In this document: positions 34,802 to 42,733 of the stretch, one piece after another
How the letters are laid out: each line of letters begins with the position of its first letter
Numbering within the stretch: position 1 is the stretch's first letter
NCBI GenBank assembly: GCA_031254035.1
Contig: JAIRVF010000026.1
Coordinates: 1 to 55,754 of the forward strand
Direction: 5' to 3'
DNA: 55,754 nucleotides
Origin: Paenibacillus sp.
GTDB lineage: Bacteria; Bacillota; Bacilli; Paenibacillales; Paenibacillaceae
The notes under the pieces: generated by a model
What the model was told of the DNA's origin: nothing
The model's input: only the letters and a program-made list of their open reading frames with translations
Databases searched by the model: none
Translations under genes and position numbers: made by a program

Positions 34802-35932
34802 TTATTTACGCTCGTACCAGTATCCATGAATATCTTTTTCCATCCGCATCAAAGCCTCCAGATAGAAATAATCACCCCAAATCATATAGTCGTCTGGCGA
34901 TAAACCACCATGGACATAATATGATCCGTGCTTAAGCAGTCCTTCCGCGTCATCTTCACCAATTGTGGAATAACGTTCAACCAGGCTCTCCATGGACTTC
35001 ATGAGCATCTCTTCGAAATAACTGCGGTCTGGGTCGCTGTCATCCAAATGGGATATCAACTCGACCAAACCTGCTGCCACAATGGCAGAAGCCGAGCTGT
35101 CACGATAAGTGTCAGGTCCGACTGGAGCGTTGAAATCCCAATATGCCACATGATCTTCCGGCAGATGTTCAAGGAAATAACGGGCAACCCGTTTCGATGT
35201 ATTCAGGAATAACGGATTTTTCGTATAGCGGTATGAAAGGGCAAAGCCGTACACACCCCATGCCTGTCCTCTCGTCCATGTCGAACCGTTGGAATAACCT
35301 TGATGCGTTGCTCCGCCAATTGGTGCTCCCGTTTCAGGGTTAAAGAAGAACGTATGGTATGAGCTATCATCTCCTCTTACCAGATAACGCCGAGATTTCT
35401 CCGCTTGCTTGATCGCTGCCTCTCGGTAAGACGGATCTCCTGTTTGCTCGCTTGCCCAGTATAGCAATGGAAGATTCAGCAAACAGTCGATAATGATTCT
35501 TCCAGCTTCCTTAGGATCATCTTTCGTGCCCCAAGCTTGAATGTACTCTCCAGGTTCGCGCCAGCGTCTCAACAGCACATCCGCTGCTTCCAATGTAAGC
35601 TTCCGCGCCTCTTCGTCCTTCGTGACAATCCACTGCGCTTTCGAGGATAAAGAGTATAAAAATCCGATATCATGATGATCCAGCACCACATGGTTGTCTA
35701 GGCGTTTCCGGAAGTTTGCGACCGTAGATTCAGCCGCATGGCGGTACCGTTCATCCTGCGTATATTCGTAACATAACCAGAGCATGCCCGACCAAAAACC
35801 ATTGGTCCAGTCCGTATTGTCGTTCAGTTCGTATGTTCCGTTTTGACTCACATGAGGGAATTTTTCACCGAACCTGTCAATATTTTTTAACGTTTTTGAT
35901 AAAGCGTCTTCTATCGCCTTTGTAAAGTGCAT
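34802..35932 (-). CDS. GH88 unsaturated glucuronyl hydrolase
   Basis: A 376-residue cytoplasmic enzyme that hydrates and removes the 4,5-unsaturated uronic acid left by polysaccharide lyases. It closely resembles the known Bacillus sp. GL1 UGL along its length: NDNTDWTNGFWSGMLWLCYE near residue 40, the aspartates in LDHHDIGFLYSLS and RIIIDCLLNLPLLYWA (equivalents of UGL Asp88 and Asp149), GSTWTRGQAWGVYG, and the end YMIWGDYFYLEALMRME. No signal peptide. The product of a lyase must be imported, but no lyase gene is in this window. A truncated family B repeat abuts the stop codon. Confidence 0.94.
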   Translation of the reverse strand: MHFTKAIEDALSKTLKNIDRFGEKFPHVSQNGTYELNDNTDWTNGFWSGMLWLCYEYTQDERYRHAAESTVANFRKRLDNHVVLDHHDIGFLYSLSSKAQWIVTKDEEARKLTLEAADVLLRRWREPGEYIQAWGTKDDPKEAGRIIIDCLLNLPLLYWASEQTGDPSYREAAIKQAEKSRRYLVRGDDSSYHTFFFNPETGAPIGGATHQGYSNGSTWTRGQAWGVYGFALSYRYTKNPLFLNTSKRVARYFLEHLPEDHVAYWDFNAPVGPDTYRDSSASAIVAAGLVELISHLDDSDPDRSYFEEMLMKSMESLVERYSTIGEDDAEGLLKHGSYYVHGGLSPDDYMIWGDYFYLEALMRMEKDIHGYWYERK

Positions 35933-36069
35933 TCTAATTCCTCCTCATTTTTCACCTTAGCGAACCTAAATTAACTTCATCATATCGAAAAAAGGCGCTT
36001 ATAATGGGTTTGAATTTTTGTAGTGATGTGCAATATTTTGACTTTTTCCAATTCGGAACAGCACTTATT

Positions 36070-38358
36070 TTAATTTAATGCGATCCGGGTAACACCGCCA
36101 GCCGGAATGTCAAAACGATAGGTATAGTTATCAGAATTAGCTTGGATCTCTGCACCACGGGAATCGCGGATATCAAGCGGTATTTCACTGTAAATCACGC
36201 ATTCCTTTCCAGGCTCGGAAGTGATCTTAGCCTCACACAGCCGCCCACCCGACCACTCTATATTAACCGTGAAACCTCCCCTTGCACGCAGTCCGGTCAC
36301 CCGGCCGGTAGGCCATTCTTTCGGTAATGCGGGTAGAAGACGAATTTCCCCGGCATGCGACTGCAGCAGCATCTCCTGGATGGCCGCGGCTCCGCCAAAA
36401 TTGGCATCAATCTGAAATGGTGGATGATCGCCGAAAAGGTTAGGATGCACGGCTTTGCGCAAAAGATTTTGTATGCTACTGTACGCCTGACTACCATCGC
36501 CCAGCCTTGCCCAAAAATTCGCGATCCAAGCCTGACTCCATCCCGTATGTCCACCGCCATGCGCCAATCTCCGCTCTAGCGTATATTTTGCCGCAGCTCC
36601 GAGCTCCGGCATGCGATGAGGAATGATTTGTTCACCGGGGTGCAGCGCAAACAGCTGCGAAATATGGCGGTGCCCCAGCTCCACTTCTTCGTAGTCAACG
36701 GACCATTCCATGATCTGGCCGTACCGTCCAATTTGCGGATGGGGAAGTCTTCTTCGTGCTTGTATCCATTCCGTTTGAAGCGGTTGATCAAGACCCAAAT
36801 GTTCTGCAGCTTCGATACATGCACTAAATAGCGCATACACGATTTGGGAGTCCATCGAGGGGCCATAACATAATGAACCGGTTTCTCCTTGCTCCGTTAT
36901 ATACCGATTTTCTGGAGACAAAGAAGGTGATGTGACAAGTTGTCCGGATGCGTCTTCCACTAAAAAGTCCAGGAAAAATAAAGCTGCTTCCTTGAGTACA
37001 GGATAAGCCCGCTCGCGCAAAAATGCACCGGAACCGTTATAGCGATAATGCTCCCACAAATGAAGCGCGATCCATGCACCGCCCGTCGGCCAAATGTTGG
37101 CAGTTGTGAATGCCCCAAACACCCCGGTTTCAGCCCAAATATTACTCATCGTATGGGCTGTAAATCCTCTCGCGCCATATAAATCCCGGGCGGTTTTGCG
37201 TCCGTTGACGACCAGTTTGTCAATGAAATCAAAGAGTGGTTCATGGCATTCCGCCAAATTCCCTGTCTCTGCAATCCAATAATTCATCTGCAAATTAATG
37301 TTCAAATGAAAATCGGATTCCCAAGGCGGCGTAAAACTTTCATTCCATATGCCCTGCAAATTGGCGGGAAGGCTCCCAGGTCTGGAACTTGCGATCAACA
37401 GATAACGCCCATAATGATAAAACAATTCTTCGAGCCCTCTGTCCGCCCCACCTTGCCGGTATTTCGTCAGACGTTCGGAAGTTGGCAGGTCGCACTGCCC
37501 CATACTCTCCTCATCTTCTAATTCCAATTGAACCCTATCGAATAATTGTCTGTGATCATGAACATGTCTTTGCTTAAGTTCAGCATAAGGAATTGAGGCA
37601 GCTTGTTCAGCCTGTTCCAAAGCTTCACGGAAAGGGTCGTTATGCCGGAACGAAGTTTGGGCAGCAACAATTAACGTAACCGAGTCTGCTTGACGAATAT
37701 CCAAATAGTTGCCGACCGTCATCGCTTCCCCGCCTTCTGTAACGGCATGAACTACCGTGGCATAATGCACGCCGTCTGGCCCCGACTGTCCTTTCATGGC
37801 GATGCCACTTGTACTTCTTATGACTTCGCCGTCATATGGTCTCCGGCTTAACCTTGCGGTCAGAGTAAGCGCACGCGGTTTAGAAGCAGTGAGACGAATA
37901 ATCAGCACCTCGTCGGCTGCAGTCGCGAATACTTCCCTTTCATATTGCGTCGTTCCGATTTTATAGCTGATTTTTGCAACACCTGCTTGAAGGTTAAGCT
38001 CGCGCCGATAGTCCACAGCTTGTTCCTGACCCTCCAGGTGGATCAACAAATCGCCCAAAGGCTGATATGGGCCAAAATAATGTGGAGCGTTTGTCATATG
38101 TAAAAGAGCCAGCTTTTCAGCTTCCTGCGGTTTTCCTTCCAGCAGCAGCTTTCTGATTTCTGGCAGCTTCCATAGTGCGGCGGGATTGTCGTTTCCTTTT
38201 GGACCTCCGTACCATAAGGAATCTTCATTCAATTGGATTCGTTCCGCTTGGATTCCCCCGAAGATCATGCCGCCTAAGCGGCCGTTACCGATTGGAAATG
38301 CCTCTGTCCATGTTTTTGCAGGCTCTACTTCGATGAATTTGCATGGTTTACTACTCAT
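36070..38358 (-). CDS. GH95 alpha-L-fucosidase / alpha-L-galactosidase
   Basis: A 762-residue inverting glycosidase, cytoplasmic by lack of a signal peptide. The N-terminal beta domain starts WTEAFPIGNGRLGGMIFGG and LNEDSLWYGGP. The catalytic (alpha/alpha)6 barrel has GIWNESFTPPWESDFHLNIN, LQMNYWIAETGN and the late GGHTGWSQAWIANFWARLGD. A C-terminal beta domain ends at the stop. GH95 removes alpha-1,2-linked L-fucose or L-galactose. ATG 38358 is chosen (GGGGG seven bases upstream); ATG 38364 is too close. It heads the GH95-GH88-kinase-regulator gene series. Confidence 0.93.
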   Translation of the reverse strand: MSSKPCKFIEVEPAKTWTEAFPIGNGRLGGMIFGGIQAERIQLNEDSLWYGGPKGNDNPAALWKLPEIRKLLLEGKPQEAEKLALLHMTNAPHYFGPYQPLGDLLIHLEGQEQAVDYRRELNLQAGVAKISYKIGTTQYEREVFATAADEVLIIRLTASKPRALTLTARLSRRPYDGEVIRSTSGIAMKGQSGPDGVHYATVVHAVTEGGEAMTVGNYLDIRQADSVTLIVAAQTSFRHNDPFREALEQAEQAASIPYAELKQRHVHDHRQLFDRVQLELEDEESMGQCDLPTSERLTKYRQGGADRGLEELFYHYGRYLLIASSRPGSLPANLQGIWNESFTPPWESDFHLNINLQMNYWIAETGNLAECHEPLFDFIDKLVVNGRKTARDLYGARGFTAHTMSNIWAETGVFGAFTTANIWPTGGAWIALHLWEHYRYNGSGAFLRERAYPVLKEAALFFLDFLVEDASGQLVTSPSLSPENRYITEQGETGSLCYGPSMDSQIVYALFSACIEAAEHLGLDQPLQTEWIQARRRLPHPQIGRYGQIMEWSVDYEEVELGHRHISQLFALHPGEQIIPHRMPELGAAAKYTLERRLAHGGGHTGWSQAWIANFWARLGDGSQAYSSIQNLLRKAVHPNLFGDHPPFQIDANFGGAAAIQEMLLQSHAGEIRLLPALPKEWPTGRVTGLRARGGFTVNIEWSGGRLCEAKITSEPGKECVIYSEIPLDIRDSRGAEIQANSDNYTYRFDIPAGGVTRIALN

Positions 38359-38545
38359 CTTCATTCCCCCATCTTTTGGTTAAAGGCCAATTATCTTCGA
38401 CATTCAAATTTACCCAATTCTAATACGATATGATTGTAATGGATGATATTCATTATAGTAGCATTACTTTTACCAAAGATAGTGGATTGTTATGGTCACA
38501 TGGGGGAGTATTTTGACGGGGAATGGGTGTGATTTTGACTATAAA

Positions 38546-38588
38546 CAAAAAATCCTCTTCATCCGAGTTCCTTCGGAATAAAGAGGAT
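38546..38588 (-). terminator. terminator after the chitinase gene
   Basis: ATCCTCTT (38551-38558) pairs with AAGAGGAT (38581-38588), with an inner CCGA/TCGG. On the minus strand six T follow. It lies about 22 bases after the CBM-frame stop at 38610, which fits the longer ancestral gene. Confidence 0.85.
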
Positions 38589-38609
38589 GCATCATATCCG
38601 TGTTTAGAT

Positions 38610-39958
38610 CTATATTACCTGCCAAATTGCTGGAACATTAGGCGGCTCCCATCCTAGCAGCGATGTATGTGGCTGGTGGCAAATATAGGTTTTTCCACCA
38701 TATGTGACTTCATCATTTACTTTGTAGCTAACATTTAGAGCCCAAGCTTGTGTGTCAACGCCTGTGCCGCCCGCATCGGTTGTCACGCTGATGGTGGGAC
38801 CAGATGAGATTCCGGCCCCGGAGGGTTTAGATTTGAATCTAACCCATCCAAATAGGCGCGGTGGCTGTTCGAGAATTCAAAATGGTTAAACTTATCCCAG
38901 TTGATGGACCATGTCATCAAGCCACGGAAATTCGAATATCCACTTGCATTGCTTCGCATTTGGTAGCTGGTCAGTTGCTTGCCTTTCATCAAGGCGTCAA
39001 GCGCTTTTTGCACTTCGACTACGGAAGTGAATCCTCCTCCCGCATTGGGACTAGCCGGCAAACCGAGCAGCACTTGATCTGGACGGAGAGCCGGGAAGAA
39101 ACTGCTCGGATTTTTGGCGACTGGGAAGCCCGTTAGCAACATATCGGCCATCGCAACATGGAAATCAGCTGAGCCCATATTGTGGTATTGATCGTCAAGC
39201 CCCGTAATCGGACCAGAGTTATAGTTCTGCACCTGCAGCCAATCGAGGATATCACGCGTCGCATAAATGACAGGTAAATAGGCGCCTGCACGGTTGTCGC
39301 AGCTGATGCAGCTCCCGCCATAAAAGGAATATCCTAACTGCACAAAAAAGGTCTCCGGCGCCATGGTCAGATAAAATTTATCCGTCCCAAAGTGATCATT
39401 CATCGTCCGCAAAGCCGAAATCAGATTGACGATCACCGGCGTGGTCGGATTTTTAAAGTCACTATCCCCCGCATCCAAATAAAGCGAATGCCCTTCAAAA
39501 TCGACATCCAGTCCGTCGAAACCGTATTTCTCAATGATGGCTGTTACGGAGGAAACGAAATTGTCACGGGCTGCTGTACCGACAAGCTGGACTTGACCAT
39601 TTGCCCCCCCGATGGAGATGATGACTTTTTTCCCTTGGCCTTGCAGGTAAGCAACGTCCGCCTTAAACTCGTCATCGGTATAATTGTATGGAATAAACCC
39701 AATCGTTCCGTTGGTAACGCCGGATGTTGGCTCGGCAAAAGATACATTGATAACATCAAACTTAGGCGAAACATCCCGCAGCTTGATGAATCCTGAACCA
39801 TTATCAAAATTGTGCCAGTAGCCTACAATCGTTTTATTGGCCACGGCAGCATACGCTTGCGGCATGTTAAACGCCCCGAATGAAAGAAACGACAGAACCA
39901 GAACTGCAATCAAGGAGATAAGCGGTAGATTGCTGAGTGTATAACGTTTGAGGAACAT
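38610..39958 (-). pseudogene. secreted GH18 chitinase, frameshift separates its CBM5/12
   Basis: From ATG 39958 (GGAGGGGG six bases upstream) the product has a long signal peptide (LPLISLIAVLVLSFLSFGAF to QAYA), then a GH18 barrel with the catalytic FDGLDVDFEGHS (the DxxDxDxE motif; final Glu is the acid), MAPETFF and LMTWSINWDKF. This frame stops at 38783 after PPGPESHLVPPSA. The next frame, entered at the GGGGCC run near 38815, continues GISSGPTISVTTDAGG and a full CBM5/12 (QAWALNVSYKVNDEVTYGG, HTSLLGWEPPNVPAIW) to 38610. The catalytic domain alone may still be active but would lose chitin anchoring. Confidence 0.88.
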
Positions 39959-39986
39959 TTTTAAATCCCCCTCCATGCGAACAAGA

Positions 39987-40000
39987 TGATAACGCTTGCA
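39987..40000. promoter_or_regulatory. cre-like site upstream of the chitinase gene
   Basis: TGATAACGCTTGCA fits the CcpA consensus TGWNANCGNTNWCA at 13 of 14 positions. It lies 29 bases ahead of the chitinase start, suggesting catabolite repression. Confidence 0.5.
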
Positions 40001-40266
40001 ATGTGCTTTGAATTCAACTAAACAGCAGACCCTCCCCCCTTCTTGCATAAATGTCTGGAGTGTTAAGCAGATATGTATGGATGGAATAATCATGTGCACT
40101 GATGCGATTGGAGTACCCTTTCATTATCAGGAAATCATGACTCGCACATAAGGGGAAAAATACAGTTATCTCGGGGGAAATACCTCTAGAAGAGTTAGAG
40201 GATGAAGTCCGTTATGGGTCTTACGGTTATTCGGCGCTATAGGATGTCAATTCAAAATGTTCCAAG

Positions 40267-40295
40267 TTGAAAAAGAAATAAGGTTGTGGTAACAT
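40267..40295 (+). promoter_or_regulatory. promoter of the cfr-like gene leader
   Basis: TTGAAA (40267-40272), a 17-base spacer and TAACAT (40290-40295) point to transcription starting near 40302, about 480 bases before the methyltransferase start. The long leader is filled with regulatory structure. Confidence 0.55.
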
Positions 40296-40330
40296 ACGAA
40301 TAACTTTATTGAGAGGAGTTGAGGAGAATA

Positions 40331-40336
40331 ATGTAA
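40331..40336 (+). CDS. start-stop mini-ORF (ATG TAA) in the cfr leader
   Basis: GAGGAG precedes ATG by four bases, and the next codon is TAA, so a ribosome could initiate and meet a stop in its A site at once. The 5' arm of an anti-antiterminator stem starts four bases after the stop (40341). A ribosome held here would cover it. Short uORFs control some ribosome-protecting resistance genes (for example vga, vmlR). Assignment of this start-stop ORF is inference from position and Shine-Dalgarno. Confidence 0.5.
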   Translation: M

Positions 40337-40340
40337 ATAT

Positions 40341-40526
40341 TTCTTGCTTATGCCAGAGAAAATAAAACAACTGCTGTTTTATTTCTTTTAAGCAAGAAAG
40401 TTACTTATTCTTCCCACTCAATACGTATTTACATAACCAACCCATTTTAAATTATGTTCTATTGGAAGGTTTGTATCTGTTTGGGCTACAAGAAAGGTAA
40501 CTTTCTTGTAGCCCTTATTTATTTTT
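40341..40526 (+). promoter_or_regulatory. transcription attenuator of the cfr-like gene
   Basis: Three mutually exclusive stems are visible. (1) TTCTTGCTTA (40341-40350) pairs with TAAGCAAGAA (40389-40398), enclosing AAATAAAACA/TGTTTTATTT (40360-40369 with 40375-40384). (2) CAAGAAAGTTAC (40393-40404) pairs with GTAACTTTCTTG (40497-40508), an antiterminator. (3) GGGCTACAAGAAAG (40483-40496) pairs with CTTTCTTGTAGCCC (40501-40514), 14 perfect pairs with TTATTTATTTTT: the terminator. If stem 1 is blocked, stem 2 can form and prevents stem 3. All arms are exact complements. Confidence 0.85.
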
Positions 40527-40558
40527 ATCACTTACTTTATCTTAGGAGGTTTAAATAA

Positions 40559-40669
40559 ATGTTTGAAGTTGTAAATGTTCATGTGAATCGTTCATTGTCC
40601 GTTAGCACGGTTCACGATCAAACTAAACGGATGCCGGGGCATTATCCATCTATCGATAGATGCACGTAG
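40559..40669 (+). CDS. 36-residue leader peptide upstream of the cfr-like gene
   Basis: AGGAGG (40544-40549) lies nine bases before ATG. The product begins MFEVVNVHVNRSLSVSTVHD and ends in RCT. The stretch STVHDQTK recalls STVHYQPN of the ErmC leader peptide, and the DNA AGCACGGTTCA is similar too. The ORF contains the hairpin GTGAATCG / CGGTTCAC (40583-40590 with 40608-40615) and the palindrome CATCTATCGATAGATG (40648-40663). It lies after the terminator, so it is made only on read-through, and it likely acts in translational attenuation. Confidence 0.7.
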   Translation: MFEVVNVHVNRSLSVSTVHDQTKRMPGHYPSIDRCT

Positions 40670-40752
40670 CGACTCTAGCTACAAGCTTCGTGAGTTTACT
40701 CTAAGTTGGTTAATGCAAATGTTAGAGCACCAAAAAGGGTGCTTATGGCATT

Positions 40753-40771
40753 TCCTCTGGCTTAAGAGGAG
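40753..40771 (+). promoter_or_regulatory. hairpin sequestering the cfr Shine-Dalgarno
   Basis: TCCTCT (40753-40758) pairs with AGAGGA (40765-40770) over a six-base loop. The right arm is the Shine-Dalgarno AGAGGAG used by the ATG at 40779. This is the expected layout for erm-type translational attenuation, in which a stalled leader ribosome refolds the mRNA and frees the site. Confidence 0.65.
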
Positions 40772-40778
40772 AAAAAAC

Positions 40779-41813
40779 ATGAAATCAACTTCGAAATTCG
40801 AAATAATTCAACACTTATTGTCGGATTTAAAACAACCATCATATCGGTTCCAACAAATCGCAGACGCGATCTTCAAGCAAAGAATAGGTGAATATGACCG
40901 AATGACCATACTCCCCAAAGCTTTAAGAAGAGAATTGATAAAACAACTAGGCGAACACGTTTTGAACTTAACCCCTGTCATGCAAAAAACATCTAATCAA
41001 GTAAATAAAGTGCTTTTTGCCATTGAGGGCGGTGAGCATGTAGAAGCAGTCCAACTAAGCTATGAGCGCGGATGGAAATCATACTGCATTTCAAGCCAAT
41101 GCGGATGTGGATACGGTTGTCGTTTCTGTGCTACAGGAACAATCGGACTAAAACGAAATCTAACAGCAGATGAAATTACCGATCAACTGTTATACTTTCA
41201 TTTAAATGGTCAGGCTTTAGACAGTGTTTCATTTATGGGCATGGGAGAGGCGTTAGCCAATCCTTATATCTTCGATACGCTTAAGATTCTAACAGATCCA
41301 CGGACCTTTGGATTGGAGCATCGAAGAATTACAGTTTCCACCATTGGAATTTTGCCGGGAATCGATCGTTTAAGACAGGAATTTCCACAAATCAACCTTA
41401 CCTATTCACTTCACTCTCCTTTTGACGAACAGCGAAGTGAACTAATGCCGATTAATAATCGATTTCCGATTAATGATGTGTTGAACAAGTTAGACCAGCA
41501 TATTCATGGTACAGGTAGGAAAGTTTACATTGCGTATATATTACTTCGAGGGGAAAACGATTCAAATGAGCACGCTGAAGCCATTTCTACTTTACTAAAG
41601 AACCGAGGTCCTTGGGAGCATCTATATCATGTCAATTTGATTCCTTACAACTCAACCGACGTGACACGTGATAGCTTTCGTCAATCTGACAAAGAACGTG
41701 TTCAAAGGTTTACCAATATATTAAAGTCAAAGGGGATCAATGTCACTGTGAGAACTCAATTCGGAACGGACATTGATGCAGCATGCGGTCAACTCTACGG
41801 GTACAATAAATAA
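40779..41813 (+). CDS. cfr: Cfr-like 23S rRNA (adenine-C8) methyltransferase
   Basis: A 344-residue radical-SAM enzyme (Cfr has 349). The [4Fe-4S] cysteines are C110, C114 and C117 in CGCGYGCRFC; the methyl-carrying and resolving cysteines are C336 (DAACGQLYG) and C103 (SYCISSQC). Cfr-type rather than RlmN-type residues are SSQC, FMGMGEALAN and RTQFGTDIDAACG. Cfr methylates C8 of A2503 and gives resistance to phenicols, lincosamides, oxazolidinones, pleuromutilins and streptogramin A; some Bacillales homologues do and some do not. ATG 40779 is chosen for AGAGGAG seven bases upstream, although the frame opens at 40713. Activity is untested here. Confidence 0.9.
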   Translation: MKSTSKFEIIQHLLSDLKQPSYRFQQIADAIFKQRIGEYDRMTILPKALRRELIKQLGEHVLNLTPVMQKTSNQVNKVLFAIEGGEHVEAVQLSYERGWKSYCISSQCGCGYGCRFCATGTIGLKRNLTADEITDQLLYFHLNGQALDSVSFMGMGEALANPYIFDTLKILTDPRTFGLEHRRITVSTIGILPGIDRLRQEFPQINLTYSLHSPFDEQRSELMPINNRFPINDVLNKLDQHIHGTGRKVYIAYILLRGENDSNEHAEAISTLLKNRGPWEHLYHVNLIPYNSTDVTRDSFRQSDKERVQRFTNILKSKGINVTVRTQFGTDIDAACGQLYGYNK

Positions 41814-41840
41814 TTGCAGACCAAAATGGGGGAATGATTT

Positions 41841-41888
41841 ATGTGTAAGTTATTCCCCTATTATTCAAAATTAAAGAGGAGAACGTAA
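41841..41888 (+). CDS. 15-residue leader peptide, first of a tandem pair
   Basis: GGGGGAA lies six bases ahead of ATG; the product is MCKLFPYYSKLKRRT. Its stop TAA (41886-41888) is one base before the ATG of the next leader, so translation may be coupled. The Shine-Dalgarno lies in the stem GGGGAAT / ATTCCCC (41829-41835 with 41852-41858), which could also act as a weak terminator for cfr. Could be chance. Confidence 0.4.
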   Translation: MCKLFPYYSKLKRRT

Positions 41889-41889
41889 T

Positions 41890-41952
41890 ATGTCTAATCA
41901 GAATTTTACAGTAACTCATGTTCAATTCCATGCAAAGACAGATCTTTGGTGA
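41890..41952 (+). CDS. 20-residue leader peptide upstream of the small HTH gene
   Basis: AGAGGAG lies eight bases before ATG. The product is MSNQNFTVTHVQFHAKTDLW, of the size and style of macrolide/lincosamide-inducible leader peptides. Downstream pairing arms overlap its second half (see the next entry). No homologue is claimed. Confidence 0.6.
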   Translation: MSNQNFTVTHVQFHAKTDLW

Positions 41953-41996
41953 TACTTGCATGGAATAACATCATCACCAGTCATGCTGGCTTTGCA
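41926..41996 (+). promoter_or_regulatory. attenuator-like alternative stems after the 20-residue leader
   Basis: TTCCATGCAA (41926-41935) pairs exactly with TTGCATGGAA (41956-41965). The competing pair is TGCAAAG (41931-41937) with CTTTGCA (41990-41996). A ribosome stalled near HVQFHAK would cover the first arm. CCAG/CTGG (41977-41989) makes a further small hairpin. Inferred role: control of the gene at 42036. Confidence 0.5.
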
Positions 41997-42035
41997 ACTT
42001 GAGAAAATACTACATTTATTCAAGGAGTGAGCTAC

Positions 42036-42299
42036 ATGAGATATATCAACGCTAATGAAATTCTTCCAAAAGAATTGGTTGATAAATTACAAAATTTCGT
42101 ACAAGGTGAATACATTTATATTCCCGCAATAAAAGATCATCATAAAAACTGGGGAGAACTATCTGGCTTTCGAAAAGAGATTGATAGGAGAAATAATGAA
42201 ATAATAAAAGCTTATTCATCTGGCTCTTCAATACAAGAACTAGCAGAATCTTACTACCTTTCTGTTTATGCTATAAGAAAAATAATATACAGCAAATAA
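42036..42299 (+). CDS. small helix-turn-helix protein, CD3324-family-like
   Basis: An 87-residue cytoplasmic protein starting MRYINANEILPKELVDKLQN and ending in a helix-turn-helix-like segment, IQELAESYYLSVYAIRKIIY. It matches the CD3324-type (Mor-activator-like) small proteins of Firmicutes as I recall them; their target is not known to me. ATG 42036 has AAGGAG eight bases upstream; the GTG at 42027 overlaps that site. It lies between the cfr-like gene and the L4 paralogue and could regulate the island. Confidence 0.7.
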   Translation: MRYINANEILPKELVDKLQNFVQGEYIYIPAIKDHHKNWGELSGFRKEIDRRNNEIIKAYSSGSSIQELAESYYLSVYAIRKIIYSK

Positions 42300-42356
42300 A
42301 ACAGAGTCTCGATAACTATACTGGTCTGCCTCAGCAGCATTAATCAAAATCTAACA

Positions 42357-42409
42357 CCTTCAAAATGTCTCAACTGAAAAATCAGGGGGATTGATTTGAA
42401 GGTTTTTTT
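42357..42409 (+). terminator. terminator or attenuator before the L4 paralogue
   Basis: CCTTCAAA (42357-42364) pairs with TTTGAAGG (42395-42402), followed by seven T. It lies 57 bases after the small HTH gene and 170 bases before the next leader ORF. It may simply end the upstream transcript. Confidence 0.7.
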
Positions 42410-42487
42410 CATTTGCAGAAAAAAGTTGCCCAGCCATAAGTCGAAGCGCTGTAGAATATTGGATTGATTATACAAAATGATACAGAA

Positions 42488-42497
42488 CCATATGGTG
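42488..42497. promoter_or_regulatory. palindrome in the presumed L4-paralogue promoter region
   Basis: ACCATATGGT is a perfect 10-bp palindrome flanked by ATAC and GTAT. Weak promoter-like boxes occur around it (TTGATT near 42465, TATAGT near 42498) but none with good spacing. It could be an operator. Confidence 0.3.
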
Positions 42498-42579
42498 TAT
42501 AGTTAAAGCGATTCCTATCTGTTACCCTTATTTTACCTTCTACTTTTAGAAGAAATCCATACTTACGGAGGTTTCCATT

Positions 42580-42606
42580 TTGGATATTACTGTAGATATC
42601 CTATGA
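42580..42606 (+). CDS. 8-residue leader peptide upstream of the L4 paralogue
   Basis: GGAGG (42567-42571) lies eight bases before TTG; the product is MDITVDIL. It sits 128 bases before the L4 paralogue start. The Shine-Dalgarno and spacing are good, but a TTG start and such short length leave chance possible. Confidence 0.4.
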   Translation: MDITVDIL

Positions 42607-42733
42607 TTTGATTAACAATTTCTCTAATAATACAACGAGATCTTACTTTAAATCTTAATTAAAACAGGTAATGCACCCTGAAATCGATGATATTTTATAG
42701 CATCGTATAGGCTTTGAATTTGGAGGAAAAGTA

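Noticed and set aside
40713..40778. Upstream in-frame ATG giving the Cfr-like protein 22 extra residues
   Set aside because: No Shine-Dalgarno there, the extension runs through the attenuator hairpin, and ATG 40779 has a well-spaced site and matches Cfr's N-terminus.
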